A stretch of 61,094 nucleotides of DNA from contig NZ_WVUD01000027.1 in NCBI RefSeq assembly GCF_009856865.1, forward strand, positions 1 through 61,094. Reading direction: 5' to 3'. This DNA comes from Solidesulfovibrio aerotolerans. GTDB lineage: Bacteria > Desulfobacterota > Desulfovibrionia > Desulfovibrionales > Desulfovibrionaceae. Of the stretch, positions 51,355 through 60,418 are shown piece after piece (within the stretch, counting starts at the first letter, position 1; each line of letters begins with the position of its first letter). Made by a program: the position numbers and the translations under genes. The notes beneath the pieces are model-generated. The model did no database searches. It worked only from the letters and a program-made list of their open reading frames with translations, and was not told where the DNA came from.

Positions 51355-53740
51355 CCGAGCGCGGTTTGCTGCCTTCCTGGGGACCAAGCAGGCCGTCGCG
51401 CTCCATCTGTTCGATAAACCGGGCCGCCCGGTTAAAGCCAATGCGGAACCGGCGCTGGATCAGGGAAATGGAGGCCTTGCCCTGCTCCATGACAAAATCC
51501 ACAGCCTGGGGATAGACGGCGTCGGAGGCCGTGTCGTCGCCGCCGTCACCGACAAGGTCGCCGCCTGCGCCGTCGCCGCCTTTCTGCCATTCGCTGAAAT
51601 CCAGTTTGTAGCTCGGCGCAGCCTTGCTTTTCCAGAATTCCACCACCGCGGCAGTTTCCTCGTCCGAGACAAAGGCCCCGTGCATGCGCACGGTCTTGCC
51701 ACCGCTGGGCTTATAGAGCATGTCGCCACGCCCGAGCAGATATTCCGCGCCCACGGCATCGAGAATGGTGCGCGAATCGTGCTTGCTGGTCACCTGAAAC
51801 GAGATGCGGGTGGGGAAGTTGGCTTTGATCAGGCCCGTGACCACATCGACGCTGGGCCGCTGGGTGGCCAGAATCAGGTGGATGCCGCCGGCCCGGGCCA
51901 ACTGGGCCAAACGCACGATGCTCACCTCCACTTCCTTGGCCGCCGTCATCATGAGGTCGGCCAATTCGTCAATGACGATGACAAGGTAGGGCAACGGCTC
52001 CAGCTCGGCCAATTCGGGCTCGCGGGCATCGCCGAGCTTTTCGAGCTTCTCGTTGTAGCTGGCGATATTGCGTACGCCAAGAAGGGCCATGGCCTCGTAG
52101 CGCCGGTCCATCTCGGCCACGGCCCAGTCCAGGGCGGATTTGGCCATGGCCGTTTCGGTCACCACCGGATGCACCAGATGGGGCAGGTCGTTATACACCG
52201 ACAGCTCAATGCGCTTGGGATCGACCAGCAGCAGCTTCACCTCGTCCGGGGTGGCTTTGTAAAGAATCGAGAGCAGGATGCCGTTGATGCACACGCTCTT
52301 GCCGCTGCCGGTGGCTCCGGCCACGAGCAGGTGGGGCATGCGGGCCAGATCGGCCACATGGGGCCGGCCCTGGATGTCCTTGCCAATGGCCAGGGTCAGG
52401 CGCGAGGCCGAAGCGCGAAAGACGTCGGCGTCGAGAATTTCGCGAAAATAGACCGTCTGGCGCTTGGCATTGGGGATCTCAACGCCGACTGTATCCTTGC
52501 CCGGGATGGGGTCAATGCGGACAGCCAGCGCCTTCATGGACAGGGCCAGATCCACGGACAGCCCGACGATGCGGCTGATTTTCACACCCGGCGCGGGTTT
52601 GACCTCGAACATGGTGACCACCGGCCCCGGCACCACCCGCGTGACCTCGCCCTGGATGCCGAAGTCGTTTAAACAGGTGATAAGGCTCTCGGCCTGACCC
52701 CGGCAGATGGCCGGATCAGCCGGTACCATTTCCGCTGCCGGCGGCACCGAGAGCAGATCCAGCGGCGGCAGGGTCATGTCGCCGGACGCGGCAGCGGCCC
52801 GGCCGGCCTTGATGGCCTGTTTGGCGGTCATCACCGGCTTGGGGGTCGGTCCCGGCACAAGGACCGGCGCATCTTCCGGCTTGGCTGCGGCGGCGGGTTT
52901 GGCCGGTCCCGGCACCTTGGAGGCGTTGGCACCGGCGACCTGCTCCACCACGGCGTCCAGAAAGCGGTCCACGGCTTCCGAAGGTCCGGCCGCGTCTTCG
53001 AGGGCGGCGGCGGCGGCGGCAGCGGCGGCGGCCGGGGCGGGTTCGGCTTTTTTGGGGCGCGCCGCGCGCACCGGCTTGGGCGCGGTGTCAGCGGCATCAG
53101 GGGCGCTCGCCTGCGCCTCCCGGGCGGCGGCCCGACGCTCGCGCCAGGAAGCAAACGCATCGCCGATGCGCCAAAACTGGTCGTTAACCACTGCCGCCAG
53201 GGGCCGCCAGAAATTGTCCAGGGTCAGGTCGAACAGGAACTGCATGGCGGCAATAAAGCCGAACAGCAGCAGGCAAACGGCCCCGAAAACGCTCAGATAG
53301 CTATTGAGCAATTCAAAAAGGACGTGCCCTATCTGGCCGCCGCCGTACACCCGCCCGACGCTGATCGCTTCGCCCCAAGCCGAACCCAGAAAAATCAGGA
53401 CAACCAGGACGAGAAGCGCCAGTCCAACGCTGCGGCGAAACGGCAAAGCCAGTCGCGGAGCCAAAAACCGCAGCCCGCGCCACGCAATCAGTCCCGGTAC
53501 GAGATAGCCCCACACACCCAGGTATTCCGCCAGAAAGCCGCCCCAATACGCCCCGACACGTCCGGCCTTGTTGACGACGATCTGTTTGGCCGCGACAACT
53601 TGGTTAAAACCCGGATCGACGGAACTGTAAGTGTAGAGGGCAACACAGGTGTAGACAGCCAGGAACAGCGCCCCCAACCCGACCAGTTCCCTGGTCAGGC
53701 GGAAGCTGCCGTCCCCGACATTTGGACCATTCCCGGCCAT
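51335..53740 (-). CDS. ftsK: DNA translocase FtsK
   Basis: An 801-residue septal DNA pump that clears chromosomes from the division site. Four N-terminal membrane helices (about residues 20-190), an alanine/proline-rich linker, the RecA-type motor with Walker A GATGSGKSVCI and LLLVDPKRIELSVYNDLPHL, and a C-terminal gamma winged helix (ASISLIQRRFRIGFNRAARF) are present. The start at 53740 lies just after the efp stop; the longer frame overlaps efp. The linker is short compared with E. coli. Its stop codon lies in the first partial unit of the tandem repeat. Confidence 0.94.
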   Translation of the reverse strand: MAGNGPNVGDGSFRLTRELVGLGALFLAVYTCVALYTYSSVDPGFNQVVAAKQIVVNKAGRVGAYWGGFLAEYLGVWGYLVPGLIAWRGLRFLAPRLALPFRRSVGLALLVLVVLIFLGSAWGEAISVGRVYGGGQIGHVLFELLNSYLSVFGAVCLLLFGFIAAMQFLFDLTLDNFWRPLAAVVNDQFWRIGDAFASWRERRAAAREAQASAPDAADTAPKPVRAARPKKAEPAPAAAAAAAAAALEDAAGPSEAVDRFLDAVVEQVAGANASKVPGPAKPAAAAKPEDAPVLVPGPTPKPVMTAKQAIKAGRAAAASGDMTLPPLDLLSVPPAAEMVPADPAICRGQAESLITCLNDFGIQGEVTRVVPGPVVTMFEVKPAPGVKISRIVGLSVDLALSMKALAVRIDPIPGKDTVGVEIPNAKRQTVYFREILDADVFRASASRLTLAIGKDIQGRPHVADLARMPHLLVAGATGSGKSVCINGILLSILYKATPDEVKLLLVDPKRIELSVYNDLPHLVHPVVTETAMAKSALDWAVAEMDRRYEAMALLGVRNIASYNEKLEKLGDAREPELAELEPLPYLVIVIDELADLMMTAAKEVEVSIVRLAQLARAGGIHLILATQRPSVDVVTGLIKANFPTRISFQVTSKHDSRTILDAVGAEYLLGRGDMLYKPSGGKTVRMHGAFVSDEETAAVVEFWKSKAAPSYKLDFSEWQKGGDGAGGDLVGDGGDDTASDAVYPQAVDFVMEQGKASISLIQRRFRIGFNRAARFIEQMERDGLLGPQEGSKPRSVIRNKD

Positions 53741-53747
53741 TTTGGGG

Positions 53748-54305
53748 CTATTCCCGGCCAATGTACTCGCCCGAGCGGGTATCGACCTTGATCTTCTCGC
53801 CAATATTGACAAACAGCGGCACGTTGACGGAGATGCCGGATTCGAGGATTGCCGGTTTGCTGGCACCGCTGACGGTGTCGCCCTTGACCCCGGGCTCGGT
53901 CTCGGTGACTTCCAAAACCACCCAGGCCGGCAGGTCGATGTCCAGGGGCTGGCCCTTATAGAGCAGCATCTTCAGCTCCATGCCGTCTTTGAGATAGCCG
54001 CCCTTCTCGCCAATCTGGGCCACGCCGGCGTGCATCTGCTCGTAGCTCTCCATGTCCATGAAGACGAAATCATCGCTTTCGCGGTAGAGATACTGCATCT
54101 CCTTGGATTCAAGGTCGGGCTTGACCATCTTTTCACCGGACCGGAAGGTGTTTTCCACCACCCGGCCGTTGATCATATTTTTAAGCTTGGTACGAATAAA
54201 CGCGCCGCCCTTGCCGGGCTTGACGTGGAGGAAATCCACGATTTCGTAAGGCACACCATCCATTTCAATCTTGAGGCCGCGACGGAAATCGGTCGTGGAA
54301 AGCAT
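53748..54305 (-). CDS. efp: Translation elongation factor P
   Basis: A 185-residue factor that relieves ribosome stalling at polyproline. The tip lysine that is modified in many bacteria is in [12 protein letters not shown]. The KOW-like N-domain and two OB domains are complete, ending SGEYIGRE. It sits between aroQ and ftsK on the minus strand, with nine bases after aroQ. Confidence 0.95.
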   Translation of the reverse strand: MLSTTDFRRGLKIEMDGVPYEIVDFLHVKPGKGGAFIRTKLKNMINGRVVENTFRSGEKMVKPDLESKEMQYLYRESDDFVFMDMESYEQMHAGVAQIGEKGGYLKDGMELKMLLYKGQPLDIDLPAWVVLEVTETEPGVKGDTVSGASKPAILESGISVNVPLFVNIGEKIKVDTRSGEYIGRE

Positions 54306-54314
54306 TGTATCTCC

Positions 54315-54788
54315 TTAGATATAATTGGGATTTTCAGTAATTTGCTGCCACAGGGCCAGGACGGCAAGGGCGTAGCTGGTGACGCCGAAGCCGGCGATGC
54401 AGCCGATGCAGTTCTTGCCGATAAGGCTTTTGTGTCGCAGCGGTTCGTCGGTGCGGGCGAAAATATTGGAAATGTGCACCTCGACGCACGGAATGCCGAT
54501 CCAGGCCAGACAGTCGGCCAAAGCCAGACTGGTATGGGTGTAGGCTCCGGCGTTGAGCACAATGCCGTCCAGGCCGTCTTTCCAGGCCTGCTCCAGACGG
54601 TCGATGCACTGCCCTTCGCTGTTGGCCTGATGGAACTGCAATTCCAGCCGATCCGCCTGTGGCCCGAGCATCTCGCGCACCATCGCCGGCAGATCTTCAA
54701 TGGTGCGGCTGCCGTAAATTTCCGGCTGGCGCACACCGATAAAACCAAGGTTGGGTCCATTTAAAACCAGCAGCCTGACCTTGCGCAT
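54315..54788 (-). CDS. aroQ: Type II 3-dehydroquinate dehydratase
   Basis: A 157-residue enzyme of the shikimate pathway. The motif LNGPNLGFIGVRQPEIYG holds the catalytic arginine and tyrosine; LNAGAYTHTSLALAD and VEVHISNIFAR hold the active-site glutamate and histidine. The start at 54788 has aggaagc upstream; the longer frame runs across the divergent engB start. Length is normal. It heads the aroQ-efp-ftsK set. Confidence 0.94.
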   Translation of the reverse strand: MRKVRLLVLNGPNLGFIGVRQPEIYGSRTIEDLPAMVREMLGPQADRLELQFHQANSEGQCIDRLEQAWKDGLDGIVLNAGAYTHTSLALADCLAWIGIPCVEVHISNIFARTDEPLRHKSLIGKNCIGCIAGFGVTSYALAVLALWQQITENPNYI

Positions 54789-54860
54789 GCTCGCTTCCTT
54801 TTCCCTTATGCCGCCCCCGGCGGCCTTGACGGATGTCCCCCGGACAGTCACAACCCCGGC

Positions 54861-55487
54861 ATGGACGATCAAGCCCAGAAACACACGGACCTTGGACTGA
54901 CCTTGCTGAATACGGCCTATCTGGCCAATCAGCTGCCAACCTTTGACGCACCCCAAATCGCCCTGGCCGGACGCTCCAATGTGGGGAAATCCACTTTGGT
55001 CAACTGCTTAGCCGGCCGCAAGGCCCTGGCCAAGACCAGCGCCACCCCGGGCAAAACCCGCAGCCTTAATTTTTATATGGCCGAAAGGCATGGCTTTTGC
55101 CTGGTGGATCTGCCGGGCTACGGCTACGCCCGCTGCTCCATGGCCGAACGCGACAAATGGGCCAAACTCATCGAATCCTATATCAAGTCGTCCCAAAGCC
55201 TGCTGGCTGTCACAGCGCTTATCGACTGCCGGCTGCCGCCCCAGCGCCTGGACATGGAGCTGGTGGACTGGCTGCGCTCCCGGCGCATGCCGGTGCTGGT
55301 CGTTTTGACCAAGGCCGAAAAAGTGGCCCAACGTGACCGGGAGGCCCGGAAAAAAGAGTGGCGGGAGCTCGCGCAACCCGCCTTCCCGCCCATTGTATTT
55401 TCCGGCAAGACCGGCCTTGGCCGGGAGGCGCTGTGCCGCGTCCTGATCGAAACCGCGCTTATGGCCGGGGCTCCTCCCGCTCTGTAA
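54861..55487 (+). CDS. engB: Ribosome biogenesis GTPase EngB (YihA/YsxC)
   Basis: A 208-residue GTPase required for large-subunit assembly. G1 is GRSNVGKSTL, G3 is VDLPGYGYA, and G4 is TKAEK. The start at 54861 is divergent from aroQ. The last 29 bases are antisense to the 3' end of the small gene at 55459. Confidence 0.93.
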   Translation: MDDQAQKHTDLGLTLLNTAYLANQLPTFDAPQIALAGRSNVGKSTLVNCLAGRKALAKTSATPGKTRSLNFYMAERHGFCLVDLPGYGYARCSMAERDKWAKLIESYIKSSQSLLAVTALIDCRLPPQRLDMELVDWLRSRRMPVLVVLTKAEKVAQRDREARKKEWRELAQPAFPPIVFSGKTGLGREALCRVLIETALMAGAPPAL

Positions 55488-55647
55488 AAAAGCTGGTGAG
55501 AAACTCCGTATCCCGGGGGCTGAGGTTAAACTGCATGGCTGCCTGGTCAATGAGCGCGGCAAACGGCTTGCCCGTCAGTCCCCGCTGCTCGTCGATCCAT
55601 TTGACGGCGCGTCTGGTCAATTCGCCTTGCGGCATGATCGTGGCCAT
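55459..55647 (-). CDS. Small conserved-type hypothetical protein
   Basis: A 62-residue acidic protein (MATIMPQGELTRRAVKWIDE onward) without a recognised domain. A strong ribosome binding site aaggagg lies upstream of the ATG at 55647, which supports a real gene. The C-terminus overlaps engB on the opposite strand by 29 bases. Function unknown. Confidence 0.65.
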   Translation of the reverse strand: MATIMPQGELTRRAVKWIDEQRGLTGKPFAALIDQAAMQFNLSPRDTEFLTSFFTEREEPRP

Positions 55648-55757
55648 GAAGCCTCCTTGCTCGGCCACAAGGCATACACGAGGCCGGGCCGGCTTGCAAC
55701 GTGCCCGGTCCTTAGGGTAAGCCGCCCCAAAATCAAGCTCCAGGAGAGCCCGCCCCC

Positions 55758-56555
55758 ATGACTGAATCCCTTGCCGCCGTTGTCCTAGGTCTAGTGGAAG
55801 GAGCCACGGAATTTCTGCCTGTCTCCTCCACCGGCCACCTCATCCTGGTTGGCCATCTCATTGGTTTCACTGGCGAAAAAGCCGACAGTTTCGAAGTCAT
55901 CATCCAACTCGGGGCCATTTTGGCCGTGGTGTGCCTGTATTGGCAGCGGTTTTGGTGGCTTATTTCCCCCAAACCCCTGCACGCCTTTTCCGGGTTTCGC
56001 GGCCTCTGGATGCTGTTTTTGACCTCGCTTCCGGCCGGCATCGTCGGCCTTGTGGCCCGAAAATACATCAAAGCCCATCTGTTCGGCCCGACCACCGTGG
56101 CCCTGGCCCTGGCCGTGGGGGCGCTCATGATCTTTTGGGTCGAACGGCGCAAGGTGCGTGACCGCTACTACACCTTAGACGAAATGACGCCCGGCTTGGC
56201 CCTGGGCATCGGCTGTTTCCAGTGCCTGTCGCTGTGGCCCGGTTTCTCGCGTTCGGCCGCCACCATCATGGGCGGCATGCTGCTCGGGGCCAAGCGGGGG
56301 CTGGCTGCGGAATATTCGTTTATTGCCGCCGTGCCGCTCATGTTTGCGGCCACGCTGTATGATTTTTACAAAAGCGCGGACCTCTACACCGCCGACGACC
56401 TCGGCGTCCTGGCCATCGGCTTCGTGGTGTCGTTTATCGCGGCCCTGGTTGCGGTGAAGGGGTTTATCGTACTGGTCAAACGGGTGTCGCTGCGCCCCTT
56501 CGCCTGGTACCGGCTGGCCCTGGCAGCAGCGGTATTTCTTTTCTGGCCGAAATAG
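55758..56555 (+). CDS. uppP: Undecaprenyl-diphosphate phosphatase UppP (BacA)
   Basis: A 265-residue membrane enzyme that recycles the lipid carrier for peptidoglycan and polysaccharide synthesis. The conserved motifs EGATEFLPVSSTGHL (residues about 14-28) and WPGFSRSAATIMGGM are intact. Ribosome binding site caggag precedes the ATG. Stands alone upstream of the tRNA. Confidence 0.95.
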   Translation: MTESLAAVVLGLVEGATEFLPVSSTGHLILVGHLIGFTGEKADSFEVIIQLGAILAVVCLYWQRFWWLISPKPLHAFSGFRGLWMLFLTSLPAGIVGLVARKYIKAHLFGPTTVALALAVGALMIFWVERRKVRDRYYTLDEMTPGLALGIGCFQCLSLWPGFSRSAATIMGGMLLGAKRGLAAEYSFIAAVPLMFAATLYDFYKSADLYTADDLGVLAIGFVVSFIAALVAVKGFIVLVKRVSLRPFAWYRLALAAAVFLFWPK

Positions 56556-56627
56556 CGGGCCGAAAAAAATACTTGCCAACGGGGTCAGGATTGATTAAGT
56601 ACCCGCTTCTGCGCAGCAATGCGGTTT

Positions 56628-56704
56628 GGCGAGGTAGCTCAGTTGGTTAGAGCATGCGGCTCATATCCGCAGTGTCGGGGGTTCAATTCCCTCCCTCGCT
56701 ACCA
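56628..56704 (+). tRNA. tRNA with CAT anticodon (probably elongator tRNA-Met)
   Basis: A 77-base cloverleaf including an encoded CCA. D-arm ggtagctcagttggttag, anticodon stem tgcgg/ccgca with loop ctcatat and anticodon CAT at 56662-56664, T-arm with gttcaattcc. Acceptor stem GGCGAGG/CCTCGCT has a G1-U72 wobble. The anticodon fits Met or, after lysidine modification, tRNA-Ile2; the sequence resembles elongator Met better. Confidence 0.9.
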
Positions 56705-56755
56705 TATATCAAGTCAGGACAGTCAAATTTAGACTGTATTTCCTGAGAATCACGG

Positions 56756-56790
56756 ACAAAGCCGGACTAGCAATAGTCCGGCTTTGTCTT
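56756..56790 (+). terminator. Rho-independent terminator after the tRNA
   Basis: A perfect 14-bp stem (56756-56769 and 56774-56787) with loop gcaa and a short T-run lies about 50 bp after the tRNA 3' end. Confidence 0.85.
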
Positions 56791-56804
56791 TTGCCGCCAG
56801 TCAG

Positions 56805-57271
56805 GACGGCCCGCTGTTTCGCTTGGGCAGCCATGTGCGACCAAAAGCGCCACCGGCTCTCGGCTGCCCGCCGTCGTTTAGCCCAGGGCAAGACGGATGG
56901 TCAGCAAGGCATTGCAGGCATCTGACCGGCCCTGGCGCTTGGCCGGGTAAAACGTCGCAGCATCGCCCTGGCCGTGTGTCGCGGTTCCAATATGTTGTGG
57001 GAGGATCTGCCCAAAGCCGTAAGTGAAATCCGACGCGGGCTGTCGCCGGGCGGCCGGGGCTTTCTGGGCGGCGGGCTGGGGCCGCCGCCCAGGCGGGATA
57101 GTATTTGTCGCCAGATGGCCGGACGCGCGCCCCGGTGGGCGCAGGGCTGTCCGACTCCCCGGCCGGCCAGACGCACCGCTGTTGCCGCAGGCACTGCCAC
57201 GTAAAGCGCTGCAAAGCGCCTTGTCGACAGCAACATCCCGGTTCTCGGCCAGGACGCTGCGCTATGCTGCC
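56805..57271. other. Intergenic stretch without a supported gene
   Basis: About 470 bp between the tRNA terminator and the YciI gene. Several overlapping open frames occur on both strands because of high GC, but none has a ribosome binding site and recognisable protein together. Base composition is like that of the surrounding genes. I see no hairpin of note. Confidence 0.5.
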
Positions 57272-57559
57272 TCACTCCAGCAACCCCGCCAATTGCGGAG
57301 CGACCTTGCCGGGAATGAATTCAATCACTTCATACTCGGCCGCACCCTCCCGGCAAAACGGATCGTCGGCCAAAATCGTTTCCAGAACCTGCCGGCTTTT
57401 GGCCTGGGCCAAAATCACGCCGCCGGTGCGTGGTTCACGTCGCCCCGAGGCCAAAAACACGCCTCCCGCATAATTGGCTTCCAGGAAACGAATATGTTCT
57501 GCCAGCAGGGCATCAATCACGTCCAGGGACTTTTTATACGTCAAGACAACGACGAACAC
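57272..57559 (-). CDS. YciI family protein
   Basis: A 95-residue dimeric alpha-beta barrel-type protein: FVVVLTYKKSLDVIDALLAE, HIRFLEANYAGGVFLASG with the conserved histidine, and DDPFCREGAAEYEVIEF with the catalytic-like aspartate region. Function in the family is unclear. The start is GTG at 57559 with aaggagg upstream; the longer frame lacks this. Confidence 0.85.
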   Translation of the reverse strand: MFVVVLTYKKSLDVIDALLAEHIRFLEANYAGGVFLASGRREPRTGGVILAQAKSRQVLETILADDPFCREGAAEYEVIEFIPGKVAPQLAGLLE

Positions 57560-57664
57560 AGGCAGCCTCCTTTTCCTTTGGGAAACAATCGTATACCGTG
57601 AGCAGAACATGGCCGGCAACACGGCCGTCTGACCCAGGTCGCCCCCCGAGAAGGAGCAACGCCC

Positions 57665-58132
57665 ATGGATGCAACCGACATCGACGATATCGCCACCCTG
57701 CTCGATGGTTTAAAGCTCGGCGCGGCCCTTGGCTGGAAAGAAGTGCGCGTCATCGCCGCCTACATGCAGGTCAAAAGCTTTTCCGCCGGCACGACCATCA
57801 TCCAGGAAGGCCGCAAGGCCACGTCCCTGGCCTTTATCGACCAGGGTGTGGTCACCATTCAAAAGGAAGAGGCCGGGGGCTCGGAGCGCCACATCATTGA
57901 TCTGTCCCGCGACGCCGTCATTGGCGAGGTGGCTTTTTTCGACAGCGAACCACGCTCGGCAACCGTTGTGGCCAAGACCGACGTGCGCCTGCTCATCCTC
58001 ACCCGGGAGCGTTTCGACGAACTGGCCGCAACCAACCCGGATCTGGCTATTATGGTGCTCTTTTACATCGGCCGGGTGCTCAGCCGCCGTCTGCGCCAGG
58101 TGACAGGCCGTTTTGTCGGGCTTCTGGCCTGA
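57665..58132 (+). CDS. Cyclic-nucleotide-binding domain protein
   Basis: A 155-residue CRP-like cNMP-binding fold without an HTH or effector domain. Phosphate-binding cassette residues are VIGEVAFFDSEPRSATVVAK. The helix near the end (IGRVLSRRLRQV) may be a dimerisation helix. Ribosome binding site gaaggag. Its role may be to sense a nucleotide for a separate partner; none is adjacent. Confidence 0.87.
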   Translation: MDATDIDDIATLLDGLKLGAALGWKEVRVIAAYMQVKSFSAGTTIIQEGRKATSLAFIDQGVVTIQKEEAGGSERHIIDLSRDAVIGEVAFFDSEPRSATVVAKTDVRLLILTRERFDELAATNPDLAIMVLFYIGRVLSRRLRQVTGRFVGLLA

Positions 58133-58138
58133 TGGCGC

Positions 58139-58250
58139 AGGCACAACAACCAGACTGTTTGTTGTGCCTAAAAACTCTGTATGCAGTGTGGTGCGGCCTG
58201 CCGAACCGGCACGAAGAGGACTGCCCGCACCCTCTGGGCGTGCGGGCAGT
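58139..58250. repeat. Two inverted repeats in the cNMP-chemoreceptor gap
   Basis: Perfect 11-bp arms at 58139-58149/58159-58169 (aggcacaacaa/ttgttgtgcct) and at 58220-58230/58240-58250 (actgcccgcac/gtgcgggcagt). Neither has a downstream T-run on the strand whose gene ends nearby, so classic intrinsic termination is doubtful. The first begins seven bases after the cNMP-protein stop codon. Otherwise 58133-58387 has no gene. Confidence 0.6.
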
Positions 58251-58387
58251 GCAAAATAGCCACAAGACAAGACAGTCCCCTGTTGGGCAACACACCCCTC
58301 AAGCGCGTGCGGCCTGCCTGGCCCACCAGCCCCACCCGCATCGTCTCCGTCCCACACCTGGCGCGTGCGGGCAGCCCAAACGCGACC

Positions 58388-60418
58388 TTAGGCCGGAAGG
58401 GCCGTCCGTCCTGCTTCCAAACCGGAAATGACGGTCTCCAAGCCCCGGGCCTGCCCGGCCAGGGCCGTCACAGCCTGGGCCGAAGCGGTCATGGCCTCTG
58501 ACGTTTCCTGGGAGATGCGCCGAATTTCCTCGGCCGCCTCGCGGATCTCGCCGGTTGTCGCCGACTGCTCTTCTGCTGCGGCCGCCATGGACCGGATCTG
58601 GTCCGAAGTGCGGGAAACGATACCCACGATTTCTTCCAGCATTGCCCCTGAAGCATTGGCCTTGTCCGTTCCGGCTGCGATGGCTTTGGTAGTTTCGTCG
58701 GTCTTGGCGCTGTTGCGCTGGACACTTTGCTGCATGGTGGTGATAAATCCGGCCACATCCTTGGTGGCGGTCATGGTCTTTTCCGCCAGTTTGCGCACCT
58801 CATCCGCCACTACGGCGAAACCTCGCCCGGCGTCGCCGGCCCGGGCCGCCTCAATGGCGGCATTTAAGGCCAGCAGATTGGTCTGATCCGCGATATCGGC
58901 GATAACACCCATGATCTTGCCGATGCCGTCGGCCTGGGTTCCCAGTTCATCCATGTCCAGACGCAGTTCTTCGGCCAGCTTGTTGACATTGCGGATGGCA
59001 GTCACCACCTCTCCCACCATGGACGCACCGGAGGTGGCCTTGCTGCGGGCGTCGTCGGCCAGGGCTGCGGCTGCCGAAGCATTGCGAGCCACTTCAAAGA
59101 CGGCGTCATTCATGGCATCCATGGCCATGGCGGTTTCGTTGATACGTTCCTTCTGGGTCGAAGCACCCAGTTCCACAGTGTCCACCTGTCGGGCGAGATC
59201 TTCGGTTTCAGCGGCCAGGGTGTCGGCGATGGACTTGGCTTCCTTGGCCGTATCCAGCATCCGCACGGTCTGCTCGCGCATAAGGCCCTCATTGTGGCGC
59301 AAGGCGGAATAATCGGAATAGACGCACAGCGATCCCATGAGTTTGCCGTTGATGGCGTTGTAAAGGACCGTGGCGTGGATAAGGACGTTGCGCACGTTTC
59401 CTTTGCGGGAAACAAGTTCGACCTCTTTGCGGATCTGCTTTTTTTCGGCCATGGACTGCCCAAGGACCGTCTTGCGGCTGGAATCCCCATAGAAAAACTG
59501 GGCGACGTTTTGTCCGTAATAGTCTTCGGGCCGCCCCGACTGCTCCAATAAAGCCATGAGGCTGTCATTGGTCAGGCGCAGATTCTCAGCGGCGTCCACC
59601 ACCACGAATGGGGTGGCCATGCCGCCTACGATGCCCTGGTAATAACCAAGCGAATCCTCCAGATTGGCCACCATGTCGCGCAACGAACGACTTATGGCCT
59701 CAAACTCCCGAGGCAGCCCCGTTTTGGGGGTCGTGCTGAAATCGCCGGTCGCAATGGTGCTGGCGTAACGGATCAAGGCATCGGCACCGCTGGTCACCCC
59801 TCGAATAAGCCCGGCAATGAGGAGGAGCAGCAGAATCACCGACACGACGGCCATGACCAAAAACATCTTAAAAACCGAGGCTTCCCCTTCCTCAATGGCC
59901 GCCAGATTGGCTTTGCCCACCGCGCGCTGGGTCTCAATGGCTTCCAGCACGGTTTTTTTGAGCGCCCGCCACAGCGGCGTCTCTTCAGTATTGAGCAAGG
60001 CGACAGCCTTGGCGGCATCACCGGCAGAGGCGATGTCCATGAGCCTGCGTTTGAGCGCATGGCTGGCCTCCCACTGGGGGCCAAGGCCGGACAGGGTCGT
60101 GGCCATGCTGCCTCGGGCCAGGGCTGAAGCCGAGGCCAGTGCGTCACGAAATTGCTTGTCCGCGTTTGTGTAATTCTCCCGAGCCTTGTTGTCGGCCGGA
60201 TTGAGCAGCACGTTGCGGGTGGCCTGCTCGGTCTGCAGCCCCTGAGCGTATACATCCTGGAGATGATACAGCAACGGACCGTCCACCGAACTGACATTTT
60301 CGAGATAGCCCAGCATCCTGCTTTGCTGCACATACAAAAGGCCAAGCGTCAGACTTGCTCCGATGACACTGGCAAAGCCAAGAATCAAGAGCAACGATTT
60401 CAGGCTCACGCGGCGCAT
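58388..60418 (-). CDS. Transmembrane methyl-accepting chemotaxis protein with PAS domain
   Basis: A 676-residue receptor: first membrane helix about residues 7-29, periplasmic four-helix sensor, second helix about 190-212, HAMP, a PAS domain ([20 protein letters not shown]) and the cytoplasmic signalling domain with tip [20 protein letters not shown]. It couples to CheA/CheW. The start at 60418 has gggagga upstream; the frame to 60574 has no such signal. Ligand unknown. Confidence 0.93.
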   Translation of the reverse strand: MRRVSLKSLLLILGFASVIGASLTLGLLYVQQSRMLGYLENVSSVDGPLLYHLQDVYAQGLQTEQATRNVLLNPADNKARENYTNADKQFRDALASASALARGSMATTLSGLGPQWEASHALKRRLMDIASAGDAAKAVALLNTEETPLWRALKKTVLEAIETQRAVGKANLAAIEEGEASVFKMFLVMAVVSVILLLLLIAGLIRGVTSGADALIRYASTIATGDFSTTPKTGLPREFEAISRSLRDMVANLEDSLGYYQGIVGGMATPFVVVDAAENLRLTNDSLMALLEQSGRPEDYYGQNVAQFFYGDSSRKTVLGQSMAEKKQIRKEVELVSRKGNVRNVLIHATVLYNAINGKLMGSLCVYSDYSALRHNEGLMREQTVRMLDTAKEAKSIADTLAAETEDLARQVDTVELGASTQKERINETAMAMDAMNDAVFEVARNASAAAALADDARSKATSGASMVGEVVTAIRNVNKLAEELRLDMDELGTQADGIGKIMGVIADIADQTNLLALNAAIEAARAGDAGRGFAVVADEVRKLAEKTMTATKDVAGFITTMQQSVQRNSAKTDETTKAIAAGTDKANASGAMLEEIVGIVSRTSDQIRSMAAAAEEQSATTGEIREAAEEIRRISQETSEAMTASAQAVTALAGQARGLETVISGLEAGRTALPA

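Noticed and set aside
54730-54788. NLG in place of NLN in the AroQ motif, taken at first as an odd substitution
   Set aside because: Glycine at this position is known in active type II enzymes, such as the mycobacterial one; the catalytic residues are intact.
56573-56601. Possible tRNA promoter TTGCCA-N17-TAAGTA
   Set aside because: The -10 half matches the consensus poorly, so it is not listed as a feature.
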